The notes: generated from the letters alone by a model not told the origin. A stretch of 64,000 bases of DNA from JALEFZ01 sp039820545 (GCA_039820545.1 JBCBPW010000019.1:1-64000); one strand, 5' to 3'. Counted from the first letter of the stretch, positions 39,005 to 48,415 are shown. A program made the numbers and translations.

Positions 39005-40684
39005 ATGAAACAAATTATACTGCCGGAAGAGAAACTAAATGAACTTGCTCAGGAGGTAAGTGCACGCCTGGTGAATAGACACTATTTTGAGCAGGGTACA
39101 ATCAAAGGAGATGAACTAAAATCTTTTGCTGCTCACCAACAGGTAAATAAGTTTCTTCTTTTTCAGGTATATCAAGTATGGGAAATGCAGATCAATAAGC
39201 TGTATCATCCCTATTTTAATTTAGAAGCTCCAGAAATAAAGCAAACCGTAGAGACCCTCAAAAACCAGATATCTCAGCAGATCATCGTAAAGGAAGAGGA
39301 TTTTCAACCACTTTTGAAAAGGGCAGTCTACAACAACTTGAAGTTGCTACTTTCTCCTAAGGATACATTTGAAAGCTTCTTTTTTGCACAGACAGATAAA
39401 ATTTCTCTCCAAATATATCAACGCTATGCACAGTTCTTTTCAGATCTGGATTTCATAGTCAATAGCATATTGCGATACCATCAGAAGGCAGGTATGGAGC
39501 AGGTCGAAAAGGACGTCTTTTTCCTTAAAATGGAGAAAGCAATCGGAATTTTTGACCGCAAATCAGGCCAGACGTTTGATTCATATCGAGAGGATCAGTT
39601 TAAAGCACTTACGGGTCAGGAGATGTCCTCAGTCGAGCATGATGCCAAGCGTCTGTTAGAGGAGATAGAGCGCAAGAAGAAAGAAGAGGAGGCGCACGCA
39701 CGCCAAAAAGAAGAGGAAGCACGCCGCAAGGAAGAGGAAGCTAAAAAGCAAGCAGAAGAAGCGCGTCGCAAGGAAGAAGAGGCACGCAGGAAAGCTGAGG
39801 AAGAGGCGAAGAGAAAAGAGGAAGAAGCCAAGAAGACAAAAATCAGCTTTTTCGATTCACTAGAAAGTGGAGATAATTTCTTCGATCTAGATGATGAAGA
39901 GGAATCGGCTGCCCAAACTCCCGAACCTCAAGCGGAGGTGAAACCTCTTTTGGAGACGCCGCCCGTGCATAAGCAAGCACCAGAGCCAGAACCCCAGGTT
40001 GAAGTCGAGCAGAAACCTGTGGAGAAAGAAGAAGCACCCGCTCCATCTATCACGCCTGTAGCAGCTACTCCTGATCCTGCAAAGGTAGAAGAAGTGAAGC
40101 CAGAGGCAGCTCCTACTGTTCACGAAACGATGGCAGAAGCAGAAGAAGAGCCCAAGTTTGAGTGGCGCGCACCAGCAGAGCCACCCACACCTACTCCTAT
40201 AGAAGTGGACAAGAAACCTATTCCAGACCTTCCAAAAGAAGTGCCTGCAAATGTGGACCACGCAAAAGAGGAAAAGCCGAAAACGCTCCTGGATAGATTC
40301 AATAAAGGAAAGGGAACCAAGGAAGAGGAGCCAGAGCCACAGAGTAAGACAGGAACCTCCGTCTTGGATCGTCTCAAAGGGCAGGGGCAAAATGCAGCTG
40401 ATCAGCTGGCAGAGACAGGCGCAAAAGTCCTCAAAGAAAATCTCAATGGCAATCGCAAGATCCGCCTAGATGAGATTCCAATTCACAAGCAATATCAGTA
40501 CGTACAGAAAGTATTTGATGGCAATAATGTACGCTTCCGAATCATCGTAGATAAGATCAATAACGCGAAGGATAAGGATGAGACAGAAGAAATTCTGGAA
40601 AAATTCGTGCTGAGTAATGCCAAACTCAATAGAGAAGATCCTGTCGTGCAGGAGTTTATTACTCTCTTGCGTAACCGATTCTAG
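39005..40684 (+). CDS. Large cytoplasmic coiled-coil protein, Lys/Glu-rich
   Basis: The 559-residue protein has three parts. An N-terminal helical domain (about 1-210) has no known signature. A highly charged segment (about 213-280) is made of repeats of the type RRKEEEAKKQAEEA and should be a single long helix or coiled coil. A Pro/Glu-rich low-complexity region (about 290-475) follows. A compact C-terminal domain (about 480-559) is helical and ends EFITLLRNRF. There is no signal peptide or membrane helix, so it is probably cytoplasmic. A structural or scaffolding role is suggested by composition only. It is monocistronic with a terminator behind it. Confidence 0.8.
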   Translation: MKQIILPEEKLNELAQEVSARLVNRHYFEQGTIKGDELKSFAAHQQVNKFLLFQVYQVWEMQINKLYHPYFNLEAPEIKQTVETLKNQISQQIIVKEEDFQPLLKRAVYNNLKLLLSPKDTFESFFFAQTDKISLQIYQRYAQFFSDLDFIVNSILRYHQKAGMEQVEKDVFFLKMEKAIGIFDRKSGQTFDSYREDQFKALTGQEMSSVEHDAKRLLEEIERKKKEEEAHARQKEEEARRKEEEAKKQAEEARRKEEEARRKAEEEAKRKEEEAKKTKISFFDSLESGDNFFDLDDEEESAAQTPEPQAEVKPLLETPPVHKQAPEPEPQVEVEQKPVEKEEAPAPSITPVAATPDPAKVEEVKPEAAPTVHETMAEAEEEPKFEWRAPAEPPTPTPIEVDKKPIPDLPKEVPANVDHAKEEKPKTLLDRFNKGKGTKEEEPEPQSKTGTSVLDRLKGQGQNAADQLAETGAKVLKENLNGNRKIRLDEIPIHKQYQYVQKVFDGNNVRFRIIVDKINNAKDKDETEEILEKFVLSNAKLNREDPVVQEFITLLRNRF

Positions 40685-40730
40685 GTTGATACTCCCATTC
40701 GTCCCGAGACCAAATTTTTTATAAAAGTTA

Positions 40731-40760
40731 AGCGGAAGCTATTCACTAGCCTCCGCTTTT
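40731..40760 (+). terminator. Terminator after the coiled-coil gene
   Basis: AGCGGAAGCT and AGCCTCCGCT form an imperfect 10-bp stem with an ATTCACT loop and a short T run, about 45 bp after the stop. Confidence 0.7.
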
Positions 40761-40822
40761 CATTTTGTATGCCTCAGGTGAAGAAAAAGTGAGATGAGGT
40801 ACTCTGAGGAGTTATCTTTTCG

Positions 40823-41506
40823 CTACTGATTTTTGATTTTGACCATTTTAGAAGTCATCTCGTTTAGCTTTTTGGTTTCGGCTTCCACTTGAGCCGCCTT
40901 ATCTTGTTTCTGCTGATCCAACTTTGCTTGCTTGGCTTTATTATCCTCAAGTTCTTTTTCTAGTTTGACTTTATCTTCTACAAGCGTCTTAGCCTGCTTG
41001 AGGATATCTTCTTGCTCTTTTTGCTTCTGTATCAATAAAGCTTGTTGCGCGGCAATGGCTTTTTCCATTTGCGTGATGCGCGCAGCCTTAGTAAGATCCT
41101 TTAAGAACACACCAGCAGCAGCTACTTCTTTGGGATATTTCTCCCCTGTGATGAAGTTGTCATTCCCTAGAGAAACAAACATTTGTACTTCTGTCTGCTC
41201 GGGAGATAGCTCCTTGAGACGGAAGTAATAATCCATCGTCTGCATAGAAACAGAACCCAATACGACCCCTTCAAAAATGATTAGGTCTTTCCTCATATTC
41301 TTGGACTTGGACTTCACCTCATCAAATTTTTTGTCAATGGCAGTTTGAACAAGCGCCTTAGGCGCATTGGCTTTGTACACGAGACCGTTGGCTTGGGCAG
41401 CTACACGCTTGTCAAACTCGAATGCACGCTCGTAGATCCCCGTATCTTGTGCGAAGATGGTCGTGAAGCCAAGCGCGAATAGAATGATAGTCAGAATACT
41501 TTTCAT
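40823..41506 (-). CDS. Periplasmic coiled-coil protein of unknown function
   Basis: From the ATG at 41506 the protein has 227 residues and starts with a signal peptide MKSILTIILFALGFTTIFAQ; the frame is open to an ATG at 41548 but that would bury the signal. Residues about 20-140 form a globular domain with YFRLKELSPEQTEVQMFVSLGND. Residues about 145-225 form a continuous Lys/Glu/Gln coiled coil. It follows the DUF4105 gene by 38 bp on the same strand, so the two probably form an operon of envelope proteins. I do not recognise the family. Confidence 0.75.
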   Translation of the reverse strand: MKSILTIILFALGFTTIFAQDTGIYERAFEFDKRVAAQANGLVYKANAPKALVQTAIDKKFDEVKSKSKNMRKDLIIFEGVVLGSVSMQTMDYYFRLKELSPEQTEVQMFVSLGNDNFITGEKYPKEVAAAGVFLKDLTKAARITQMEKAIAAQQALLIQKQKEQEDILKQAKTLVEDKVKLEKELEDNKAKQAKLDQQKQDKAAQVEAETKKLNEMTSKMVKIKNQ

Positions 41507-41544
41507 CTTATAGTTTTCATTGAGTGTCAAAAGAGAACCAAAAG

Positions 41545-42735
41545 TCACACGAGTCCTCTATTCATTTTATAAAATAACCCCAAACCGCGTGTCGAAAGTA
41601 TAAGCATCATCGGAATAAAGGTAGAATGAAGTGCCTGAGGCAGGAAATTCCATCCGATGAGCAAGAGTAAGGGTAGAATCCCCGCAACGAGGTAGTAATA
41701 TTTAAGCCAGCTTTTGGCGTGAGGACTGATCCACCATGCTGCTACGATGTGTGTAGGCCAGAGCCAAAGTAGGTTGTAGTTCCACTCGGTCACACTATGC
41801 TCTGTAGCAAACCATGCAAGAAATAAAATGAATCCCATGAGTCCTGCTACAAAGAACACTCCTTTGTTCAAGCCATAGAATAGCCGATTGCGAAAGAGCT
41901 CCCAGCCAGAAAGTAGAAAGCTGATGATCGCTAGGGACCACCAAAGGGCTAGTGGACTCGTCCAAAACGGTGTGGGAGGAACCGCCGATACGCCTTCATA
42001 GAAAGGGACTTCACGATCCACGAGTGGTACCCACTGCCCTGTAGTATCCTTCACTTTGGCTTTGCCGAGTTCGATCGCGAGATAGTCTGGAAGAAAGTCC
42101 ATTTCCCGATATTTTGCTTTGCGGTCTACAGCCGACCCCAAGGCCAAGGCAATGCCGAAATCAGGCCAGGGACGTTCGACCAGATAAGGCTTCAGCATGT
42201 CTCGAAAACTCAGCTCGCTTTCGGCTTCGCTGTCTCCCCAGTCGATCGAATCCTGAAGGATGTAACTCATCATATCTTGGACACGCGTGGCACAGTTGTC
42301 ATACAGGAAGTCATAAAGGTAGTAGCGGTGGGCAGGAAGGAAGTTGTACTCCATGAATTCATATGTCCGCTGGGTTTGATCTTGCGTCAAGTGGAGTCGC
42401 TGCCCAGTGTAGGTTCGTTGGTAGTACCGATAGATCCGCTGGAAGCGCTTGAAAGATTCGATGTCCAATCTATAATTTAACTTGCCTCGCGTGAAATCTA
42501 GGTAGAATCCTGGTGGATCAAAGTCGAAGGTTCCATAGTTATAGATGGTGCTCGTACGTGTATTGGGATCATTGACCCATATCGCTGTGTGACCAAAGGC
42601 AGAGTATAACTCAGCACCTGCGGCGATGGTCATGACGTATATTTCCGCGTTGGGACTGAGTTGTTTGGGTTGGGCCCATGTAGGGAGAGAAAAGCTCCCC
42701 AAAAGTATCAGGGCGATCAGCGCGCGTTTCATCAT
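41545..42735 (-). CDS. DUF4105 family membrane protein
   Basis: The start at 42735 (396 residues) places a signal peptide MMKRALIALILLGSFSLPTWAQ at the N-terminus; an ATG at 42774 is less likely. The DUF4105 domain covers about residues 20-260, with the family-typical LYSAFGHTAIWVND, the FDFDPPGFYLDFTRGKL segment and YDNCATRVQDM with conserved Asn-Cys. The C-terminal third contains about four transmembrane helices. DUF4105 proteins are thought to be papain-like/NlpC-like by some analyses; here the Cys and His (FGHT, DNCATR) are compatible with that but unproven. The gene is immediately upstream of the coiled-coil gene. Confidence 0.85.
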   Translation of the reverse strand: MMKRALIALILLGSFSLPTWAQPKQLSPNAEIYVMTIAAGAELYSAFGHTAIWVNDPNTRTSTIYNYGTFDFDPPGFYLDFTRGKLNYRLDIESFKRFQRIYRYYQRTYTGQRLHLTQDQTQRTYEFMEYNFLPAHRYYLYDFLYDNCATRVQDMMSYILQDSIDWGDSEAESELSFRDMLKPYLVERPWPDFGIALALGSAVDRKAKYREMDFLPDYLAIELGKAKVKDTTGQWVPLVDREVPFYEGVSAVPPTPFWTSPLALWWSLAIISFLLSGWELFRNRLFYGLNKGVFFVAGLMGFILFLAWFATEHSVTEWNYNLLWLWPTHIVAAWWISPHAKSWLKYYYLVAGILPLLLLIGWNFLPQALHSTFIPMMLILSTRGLGLFYKMNRGLV

Positions 42736-42782
42736 TTCTAGGTAGACTGATAAATAAAAAGGGTATCCCATCAAGGATGTAA

Positions 42783-42872
42783 CTAAGTCTGATATCTTGA
42801 ACGAAGTGAAATCCCTTACGGGATGACTTCTTACTAAAGTCTGTCTTACTTAGTACCCTCCAAGATACCAGA
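42783..42872. repeat. Nested inverted repeats, REP-like
   Basis: Inside this intergenic stretch, ACTAAGT/ACTTAGT, TATCTTG/CAAGATA and GAAGTgaaATCCC/GGGATgACTTC are nested inverted pairs around a central ATCCC-ttac-GGGAT. The centre GAAATCCCTTACGGGAT (42808-42824) matches the minus-strand reading of 3106-3122 almost exactly, so a small repeat family is likely. Confidence 0.5.
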
Positions 42873-42906
42873 AATTGTGGCGTTTCACCAACTGAGGGTT
42901 GTATGC

Positions 42907-43968
42907 TCAGGAGAAAAAACGATCGAGATGTGCCTCTTTGGGTATTTCGTCTATTCCCTCAAATATCAACTGGTCAAGGAGACGAGAGGTGAAGGGAGCA
43001 AGCAACATTCCTTTTGTCCCAAATCCCCCCAAAACATGTACCTGAGGATGGTTAGGTAGGCTTCCTGCGATGGGACGTCGATTCGGAGTCGTCGGTCGTA
43101 TCCCTGCCCAGTGTCCCACTACATCAAAGGGTTTTTTGACGGCTTTGGCAAGATGAGAGAGGATCTCTGCTTTGCCTTCCTCTGTAGGCTCGGTAGTCTC
43201 AAACTGGTTACGGTATGTAGATCCACATACATACTGATCGTCTCCGATATGTACCAGGTAGACCTTACGAGACAGGACAAAAGGCAGTTTCCAACTTGGC
43301 GCGTGGAGCAATAGGATCTCACCTTTATTGGGAATGATGCGGACATCCTTCAGCCAAGGATTATGTATCATGCGATAGCCTTCTGCAAAGATTACGTGGT
43401 CAAAGGCGTACGGCTCTTTCTCAAGACTGATAGTTTTTTTTTCTAAGTCAAAAGCAGTGTAGGGAATCTCTCTTGCGACATACTGGACATCAAAATCTCT
43501 TGTCAATACTTCTTCAAATCCGCGAAGTAGCCGACCCGTATCTGCCCAGCCACAAGGTTGGATCATGATCCCTCCCATCTCATTGTGCAGGAGATGTGGG
43601 TGCTGAGGCTGCTCGTAGAACTGTACAATGTCTTGGAAGATAGGGGCTACCGATCGTCCGATCCATTTATTATATCCCTCGATGGTTTTGAAAGGTCTAT
43701 ATATGGGGGCATAATGAAGGTGAGACTGTAACTCTGAAAAGGCAGCTTGTGAGAAAAAAGCCTGAATTTCTTCCAAGAGTTGAGGCCCCAACCATGAGAG
43801 GGCACCAAACCTCCCTGTGATTATATTGAATAAGCCAGCAGCTACTCTAGAGGCGCTGTTGGGATGCTGATCATCTATGATGGTCACCTTATGACCCCTT
43901 AGCGCACATCGGGCAGCCATGAAACTCGCTGCAAGTCCTCCTCCTAAAATGACGATCCGTTGCTTCAT
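42907..43968 (-). CDS. FAD-dependent oxidoreductase, DAO family
   Basis: The 353-residue protein begins with a dinucleotide fold VILGGGLAASFMAARCALRG followed by the acidic VTIIDD and the family-typical NSASRVAAGLFNIITGR. Near the C-terminus come GSTYRNQFE, WAGIRPTTPNRRPIAG and VLGGFGTKGMLLAPF, which match glycine/D-amino-acid oxidase (DAO) proteins. DAO-type enzymes oxidise an amine next to a carboxylate; the substrate is not determined. It lacks a signal peptide. It might also be related to the oxidase domain of MnmC, but no methyltransferase domain is present. Confidence 0.87.
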   Translation of the reverse strand: MKQRIVILGGGLAASFMAARCALRGHKVTIIDDQHPNSASRVAAGLFNIITGRFGALSWLGPQLLEEIQAFFSQAAFSELQSHLHYAPIYRPFKTIEGYNKWIGRSVAPIFQDIVQFYEQPQHPHLLHNEMGGIMIQPCGWADTGRLLRGFEEVLTRDFDVQYVAREIPYTAFDLEKKTISLEKEPYAFDHVIFAEGYRMIHNPWLKDVRIIPNKGEILLLHAPSWKLPFVLSRKVYLVHIGDDQYVCGSTYRNQFETTEPTEEGKAEILSHLAKAVKKPFDVVGHWAGIRPTTPNRRPIAGSLPNHPQVHVLGGFGTKGMLLAPFTSRLLDQLIFEGIDEIPKEAHLDRFFS

Positions 43969-44164
43969 AAGAAGTAAAAATAGTGAAAATCAGGATTTGG
44001 GGAAGGATAATTTATAGAGAAGAAGTGATCTTTAGGTATTTCTATATGTGAGCACGATGTGTAACAAAATTTTCATATATTTTACCTCAATGAACATTTC
44101 TTGAATAGTATTAAATGCAGCTTCTTGAGAAGTTTGTCTAGGAATAAAATTTAGTCTCCCTATC

Positions 44165-44584
44165 ATGGTATGTCGAACAATCACTTCCGTGCTTCAAAGT
44201 GCTGACCCTTCTCAAAATACAAAAATGGGGGGGCATTTGACACAGCATATTTATGGGCTTGTACCTCCTCCTGGTAAATCTCAAGCTGGCAAAACGCTGT
44301 TTGAAGCAAAAGGAAAGTTTTTGGATGTCTGGAAGCGTTACCTGAATAGCCCAAGAATTACCAATCCAGTCAACTGCTCGCGCAAACAAGCACAGCAGTC
44401 TATCTCACTCTCTTTATTGGGATTGGATTATCTAGGCGCATACGCTTGTACAGAAGCAGATCATAATGGGGTAGCGACTAAGTATAATAGTTATATGGCT
44501 GATTCTGTGTTCTTTGGATTTGTCTACGACAATAAATCCAAAATGTGGATACTCAATACAGCTTTTCCTGAGCCAAGTACTTGA
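44165..44584 (+). CDS. Orphan toxin-like domain protein or remnant
   Basis: The 139-residue frame has normal coding composition. It reads GHLTQHIYG, AGKTLFEAKGKFLDVWKRY, NPVNCSRKQAQ and ends DSVFFGFVYDNKSKMWILNTAFPEP. A His-containing start, a GKTxF...W..Y helix and a final strand pair of the FxVxYD...W.I.TAFP kind recall the BECR-fold RNase domains found at the C-termini of contact-dependent toxins. It has no signal peptide, no RHS or hemagglutinin part, no good ribosome binding site, and no immunity gene beside it. The frame opens 13 codons before the ATG with a stop at 44126. It may be a detached toxin tip, a pseudogene remnant or an unrelated small protein. Confidence 0.55.
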   Translation: MVCRTITSVLQSADPSQNTKMGGHLTQHIYGLVPPPGKSQAGKTLFEAKGKFLDVWKRYLNSPRITNPVNCSRKQAQQSISLSLLGLDYLGAYACTEADHNGVATKYNSYMADSVFFGFVYDNKSKMWILNTAFPEPST

Positions 44585-44617
44585 AGTCTCGGTTCTCAAA
44601 ATCTCTCGTCTCTCAAC

Positions 44618-45715
44618 TTAGTAAGCTTGGATTCCCTTCACCTGATGGATGATATATTCAGCTGCTCGAATCGAAGCCCCTTTCGAGCCTAACATTTCAT
44701 AAAGCTCTTGATAGTCTTGCTGAAGGATTTGATTTTGCTCAATGATCATCCGTTCTCGAAGGGCTTGTTCCATATGGTCAGGCGTACAATCATCTTGTAT
44801 GAGTTCGCGGACAGCTTCACGACCGAGAATAAGGTTGACCAGGGAAATAAAGGGTATGTTGACCAATCTTTTGCCGATCTCATATGAGATTTTTGAGCCT
44901 TTGTAGACGACGATTTCAGGTACGCGAAAGAGCGCAGTTTCCAAGGTGGCTGTACCTGAGGTCACTACCGCATAATCTGCCTTTTGCAAGAGTTCATGTG
45001 TTTGATTCATCACCAAGTCCACAGGGTAATCTCCCATGATAGGATAGTAAAACTCCTCTGACTGGCTGGGAGCTCCTGCGATAACAAATCGATATTCGAG
45101 AAATCTAGGAACAAGCTCTAGCATCAAGGGAAGCATGCGTTTGATCTCTTGCTTACGACTTCCTGGAAGTAAGGCAATAGTTCCTGTGATGGCGGCGCTT
45201 TTGGGAGCCTTCGGAGGGATGACATCTAGTAGGGGATGGCCCACGAATTGTACCTCTAGCCCTTCTTCTGCATAAAATGTTTTTTCAAAGGGCAAGATGA
45301 CGAGCATCTCATCTACATATCGATCGATGGTTTTGATGCGGTTTTTTTTCCATGCCCAGACTTGAGGAGAGATATAGTAAATGACTTGGACTCCCTGGCG
45401 TTTGAGAAATTTTGCCATGCGAAGATTGAAGCCAGGATAGTCTATCAGAACAGCTGCGTCTGGCTGCCACTGTTTGATATCTTCTTTTACTGTGGAAAAA
45501 AGCTGGCGAATCGTTCGTAGGTTGCGAATGACTTCCCAGAATCCCATGAAGTTAATGTCTCGCACATGCGCGACCAACTTCGTCCCTACTTCTGCAAGTT
45601 GATCTCCCCCGACTCCACGTGTCCTGACACGTGGCGTACGCACTTTGATGGCGCGTATGAGGTTGGCAGCATGGAGATCACCAGAGTCCTCGCCTGCGAT
45701 GATGTAGAGTTTCAT
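44618..45715 (-). CDS. lpxB: Lipid-A-disaccharide synthase
   Basis: LpxB joins UDP-2,3-diacylglucosamine to lipid X to make the tetraacyl disaccharide of lipid A at the inner membrane. The start at 45715 gives 365 residues opening MKLYIIAGEDSGDLHAANL, the family's N-terminal signature. DINFMGFWEV, LIDYPGFNLRMAKFLK, YYISPQVWAWKKNRI and LLPGSRKQEIKRMLP follow as in all LpxB enzymes. An ATG five codons upstream is possible. Its presence confirms a Gram-negative lipid A outer membrane. No lpxA or lpxD is adjacent. Confidence 0.96.
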   Translation of the reverse strand: MKLYIIAGEDSGDLHAANLIRAIKVRTPRVRTRGVGGDQLAEVGTKLVAHVRDINFMGFWEVIRNLRTIRQLFSTVKEDIKQWQPDAAVLIDYPGFNLRMAKFLKRQGVQVIYYISPQVWAWKKNRIKTIDRYVDEMLVILPFEKTFYAEEGLEVQFVGHPLLDVIPPKAPKSAAITGTIALLPGSRKQEIKRMLPLMLELVPRFLEYRFVIAGAPSQSEEFYYPIMGDYPVDLVMNQTHELLQKADYAVVTSGTATLETALFRVPEIVVYKGSKISYEIGKRLVNIPFISLVNLILGREAVRELIQDDCTPDHMEQALRERMIIEQNQILQQDYQELYEMLGSKGASIRAAEYIIHQVKGIQAY

Positions 45716-45959
45716 AAGGGGAAAGTACAAGTTTGTTGAGGGATGAGAAAATTTAGCAAGGAGAAAAAAATAATCTGGAGTTTTTAACGAAAGTGTTTGG
45801 TTGAGGTTAAAAGGAAAAAACGATCATTCAGTGATCTGCGCAAAGATTTTGGGATACAGAAAGAGCTCAAGGTGAGACAAAAAGGAAATTATTTTTTAAG
45901 GCTTGCCCAGGTAGAATAGTGGTTGCTGTGCAGTCAAAAGATAATATTACCGATGATGC

Positions 45960-45984
45960 AAAAAAAAGCCCACCAATGGTGGGC
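45960..45984 (-). terminator. Rho-independent terminator downstream of tex
   Basis: GCCCACC-aat-GGTGGGC (45968-45984) is a perfect 7-bp stem with a 3-nt loop. On the minus strand it is followed by eight T from the A tract at 45960-45967. It lies 155 bp after the tex stop and about 245 bp before lpxB. Confidence 0.85.
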
Positions 45985-46138
45985 CATACAAACACTGTAG
46001 CCAAATAAGGGACTCTTTATACAAAAAAATGTATCTCTAAAATATATAATTCAAACTCGAAATTATCTCTTTTGTTTGATAACTAATTTATTATCTGTAT
46101 GAGAATAATTCCTAAAGTCGAAGATACTGAATAATCTG
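45985..46138. other. AT-rich tex 3' region
   Basis: The gap between tex and lpxB totals 423 bp (45716-46138) and contains only the terminator at 45960-45984. The rest is AT-rich and shows no ORF or RNA gene. Confidence 0.3.
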
Positions 46139-48382
46139 CTAACGACCTTTCTTTCGCTGCTGTTTTTTGGGGCGAAAATATTCACTCATCTGCGCCAAGT
46201 CCTGCGCGTTTTTAGGCTTCGCCTTCTTTGCGCGCGGTTTTCGTTCTTCCTCAGATTTCATAGATAGGCTGATGCGCTTTCTCTTTATATCTACAGATAC
46301 CACACGTACTTTCACATGCTGATGCACCTTCACTACTTCTGTGGGGTGCTTCACAAATCGGTTGGCCAGTTGACTCAGATGAACCAATCCATCCTGATGT
46401 ACTCCTATATCAACAAACGCACCAAAGTCTGTGATGTTGGTAACAATTCCTGGTAGAACCATCCCTTCCCTCAGATCCGTCATCTCATTGATCCCCTCTG
46501 CAAACTGGAACGTCTCGAATTGATCACGGGGATCACGGCCAGGTTTAGCCAGTTCTTCCATGATGTCCTTCAAAGTGGGTAGTCCGATAGTCTCGGTCGT
46601 ATATTTTTGTAGATCTATTTTTTTATGCGAAGTCGGATCGGACATTAGCTCTTTCACATTACTGCCCAGATCTTTTGCCATTTGTTCTACAACATGATAG
46701 GCTTCAGGATGTACTGCGCTGCTATCCAGTGGGTTGCTAGCTTCGCGGATACGCAGGAAACCTGCTGCCTGCTCAAACGCTTTAGGTCCTAGTCGCGTGA
46801 CTTTCAGGAGGTCCTTCCGAGATTGAAAGGGGCCATTTTGCTCTCGATGCTTGACGATATTGTCGGCAAGTGTCGGCCCGAGGCCTGAAACATAGGTAAG
46901 CAACTGCTTGGAAGCTGTATTTAATTCGACGCCTACTTTATTGACACAGGAGACGACGGTATCGTCCAGGGACTTTTTCAGCATATTTTGATCTACATCA
47001 TGCTGATATTGCCCTACACCGATAGACTTTGGATCGATTTTGACTAGTTCTGCCAACGGATCCATCAATCTCCGTCCTATAGAGACGGCACCTCTGACGG
47101 TCACATCGTGGTTGGGAAACTCCTCACGAGCAATTGCGGAAGCCGAATAAATTGATGCTCCACTTTCATTCACCATTACAATCGTGATCGAACTGGGGAG
47201 GCCGATCTCTCTCAAAAAGGATTCTGTCTCCCTACTGGCAGTGCCATTTCCGACTGCGATGACCTCTACCTGATATTTCTTTACGAGGTCCTGAATGACA
47301 GCAGCCGATTGAGCTGTTTGTCGCTGAGGAGGGTTGGGAAAAACAGCCGTATGCTCCAGGAGTTTACCTTCGGGATTGAGACAAACAACCTTACATCCTG
47401 TACGAAACCCTGGGTCGAGTGCCAAAACGGTTTTCTTCCCCAAAGGAGCTGCCATCAAGAGCTGCTGAAGGTTGTCCACAAATACGCGAATAGCTTCTGC
47501 ATCTGCTTTATCTTTGGCGGATATACGTGTTTCTGTTTCAAGGGATGGCCCCATGAGACGCTTGTATGCATCCTCTACAGCCTCTTTAACTACATGACCA
47601 GACTTGCTTTTGCCTTTGACAAATTGGTAGGTCAATCGGTAGATCGCTTCCTCTTCATCAGGGCGAATGGATAGACTAAGGATCAACTCCTTTTCTGCAC
47701 GTCGCAAGGCCAGCATACGATGAGAAGGGATAGATTCAATTCCTTCATTCCATTCGAAGTAATCCTTATACTTAGCACCTTCCTCTTCTTTGCCTTTCAT
47801 GACCTTAGCTGAGACTTGTGCTTTATGTGCAAATAAGTCGCGAATTCTCCCCCTGGCTGTCTTATCCTCATTTATCCATTCTGCAATAATATCTTTGGCA
47901 CCTTTGATCGCTTCTTCTTCATTTGCAACCTCTTTTTCTGCATTGACAAATGTAGTAGCCGCCTTCAAAGGATCAAGATCGTTATCTTGTTCAAAGATTT
48001 GCTTGGCCAAAGGTTCCAATCCTTTCTCTCTCGCGATTGTAGCACGCGTTCTCCTCTTCGGGCGATAAGGTAGATAAATATCCTCCAGCTCCGTGAGTGT
48101 CTGTGCTTCTTCTATGCTTTGTTTGAGATCATCTGTTAGTAGCTCTCGCTCTGCTAGCGATTTCAGAATGGCTTCTCGACGTTTGTCAAGTGCTTCCAGT
48201 TGCTCCAGTCGATCTCGCACTTGGGCCAGTTGCACCTCATCCATGCTCCCTGTTGCTTCCTTGCGGTAGCGAGCCATGAAAGGGATAGTAGCACCTTCAC
48301 TCAGCATGTTGAGTACATTGCTGATGTGGCGGGTTTGCAAACCCAGTTCGCGAGATATAACTTGTATGTATTGAGAATTCAT
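46139..48382 (-). CDS. tex: Tex family RNA-binding transcription accessory protein
   Basis: Tex is a cytoplasmic nucleic-acid-binding protein related to eukaryotic Spt6. The 747-residue length is standard. The N-terminal helical region contains PFMARYRKEATGSMDEVQL; the YqgF/RNase H-like domain has VLALDPGFRTGCKVV (about 325-339); helix-hairpin-helix segments include KQLLTYVSGLGPTLADNIV. An S1 RNA-binding domain (about 640-711, with LPGIVTNITDFGAFVDIGVH) precedes a very basic tail ending KKQQRKKGR. It is divergent from the PBP gene and carries a good promoter at 48416-48445 and a terminator at 45960. Confidence 0.96.
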   Translation of the reverse strand: MNSQYIQVISRELGLQTRHISNVLNMLSEGATIPFMARYRKEATGSMDEVQLAQVRDRLEQLEALDKRREAILKSLAERELLTDDLKQSIEEAQTLTELEDIYLPYRPKRRTRATIAREKGLEPLAKQIFEQDNDLDPLKAATTFVNAEKEVANEEEAIKGAKDIIAEWINEDKTARGRIRDLFAHKAQVSAKVMKGKEEEGAKYKDYFEWNEGIESIPSHRMLALRRAEKELILSLSIRPDEEEAIYRLTYQFVKGKSKSGHVVKEAVEDAYKRLMGPSLETETRISAKDKADAEAIRVFVDNLQQLLMAAPLGKKTVLALDPGFRTGCKVVCLNPEGKLLEHTAVFPNPPQRQTAQSAAVIQDLVKKYQVEVIAVGNGTASRETESFLREIGLPSSITIVMVNESGASIYSASAIAREEFPNHDVTVRGAVSIGRRLMDPLAELVKIDPKSIGVGQYQHDVDQNMLKKSLDDTVVSCVNKVGVELNTASKQLLTYVSGLGPTLADNIVKHREQNGPFQSRKDLLKVTRLGPKAFEQAAGFLRIREASNPLDSSAVHPEAYHVVEQMAKDLGSNVKELMSDPTSHKKIDLQKYTTETIGLPTLKDIMEELAKPGRDPRDQFETFQFAEGINEMTDLREGMVLPGIVTNITDFGAFVDIGVHQDGLVHLSQLANRFVKHPTEVVKVHQHVKVRVVSVDIKRKRISLSMKSEEERKPRAKKAKPKNAQDLAQMSEYFRPKKQQRKKGR

Positions 48383-48415
48383 TATTTACAACTGAAACCC
48401 TGTAAATGGGAATAA

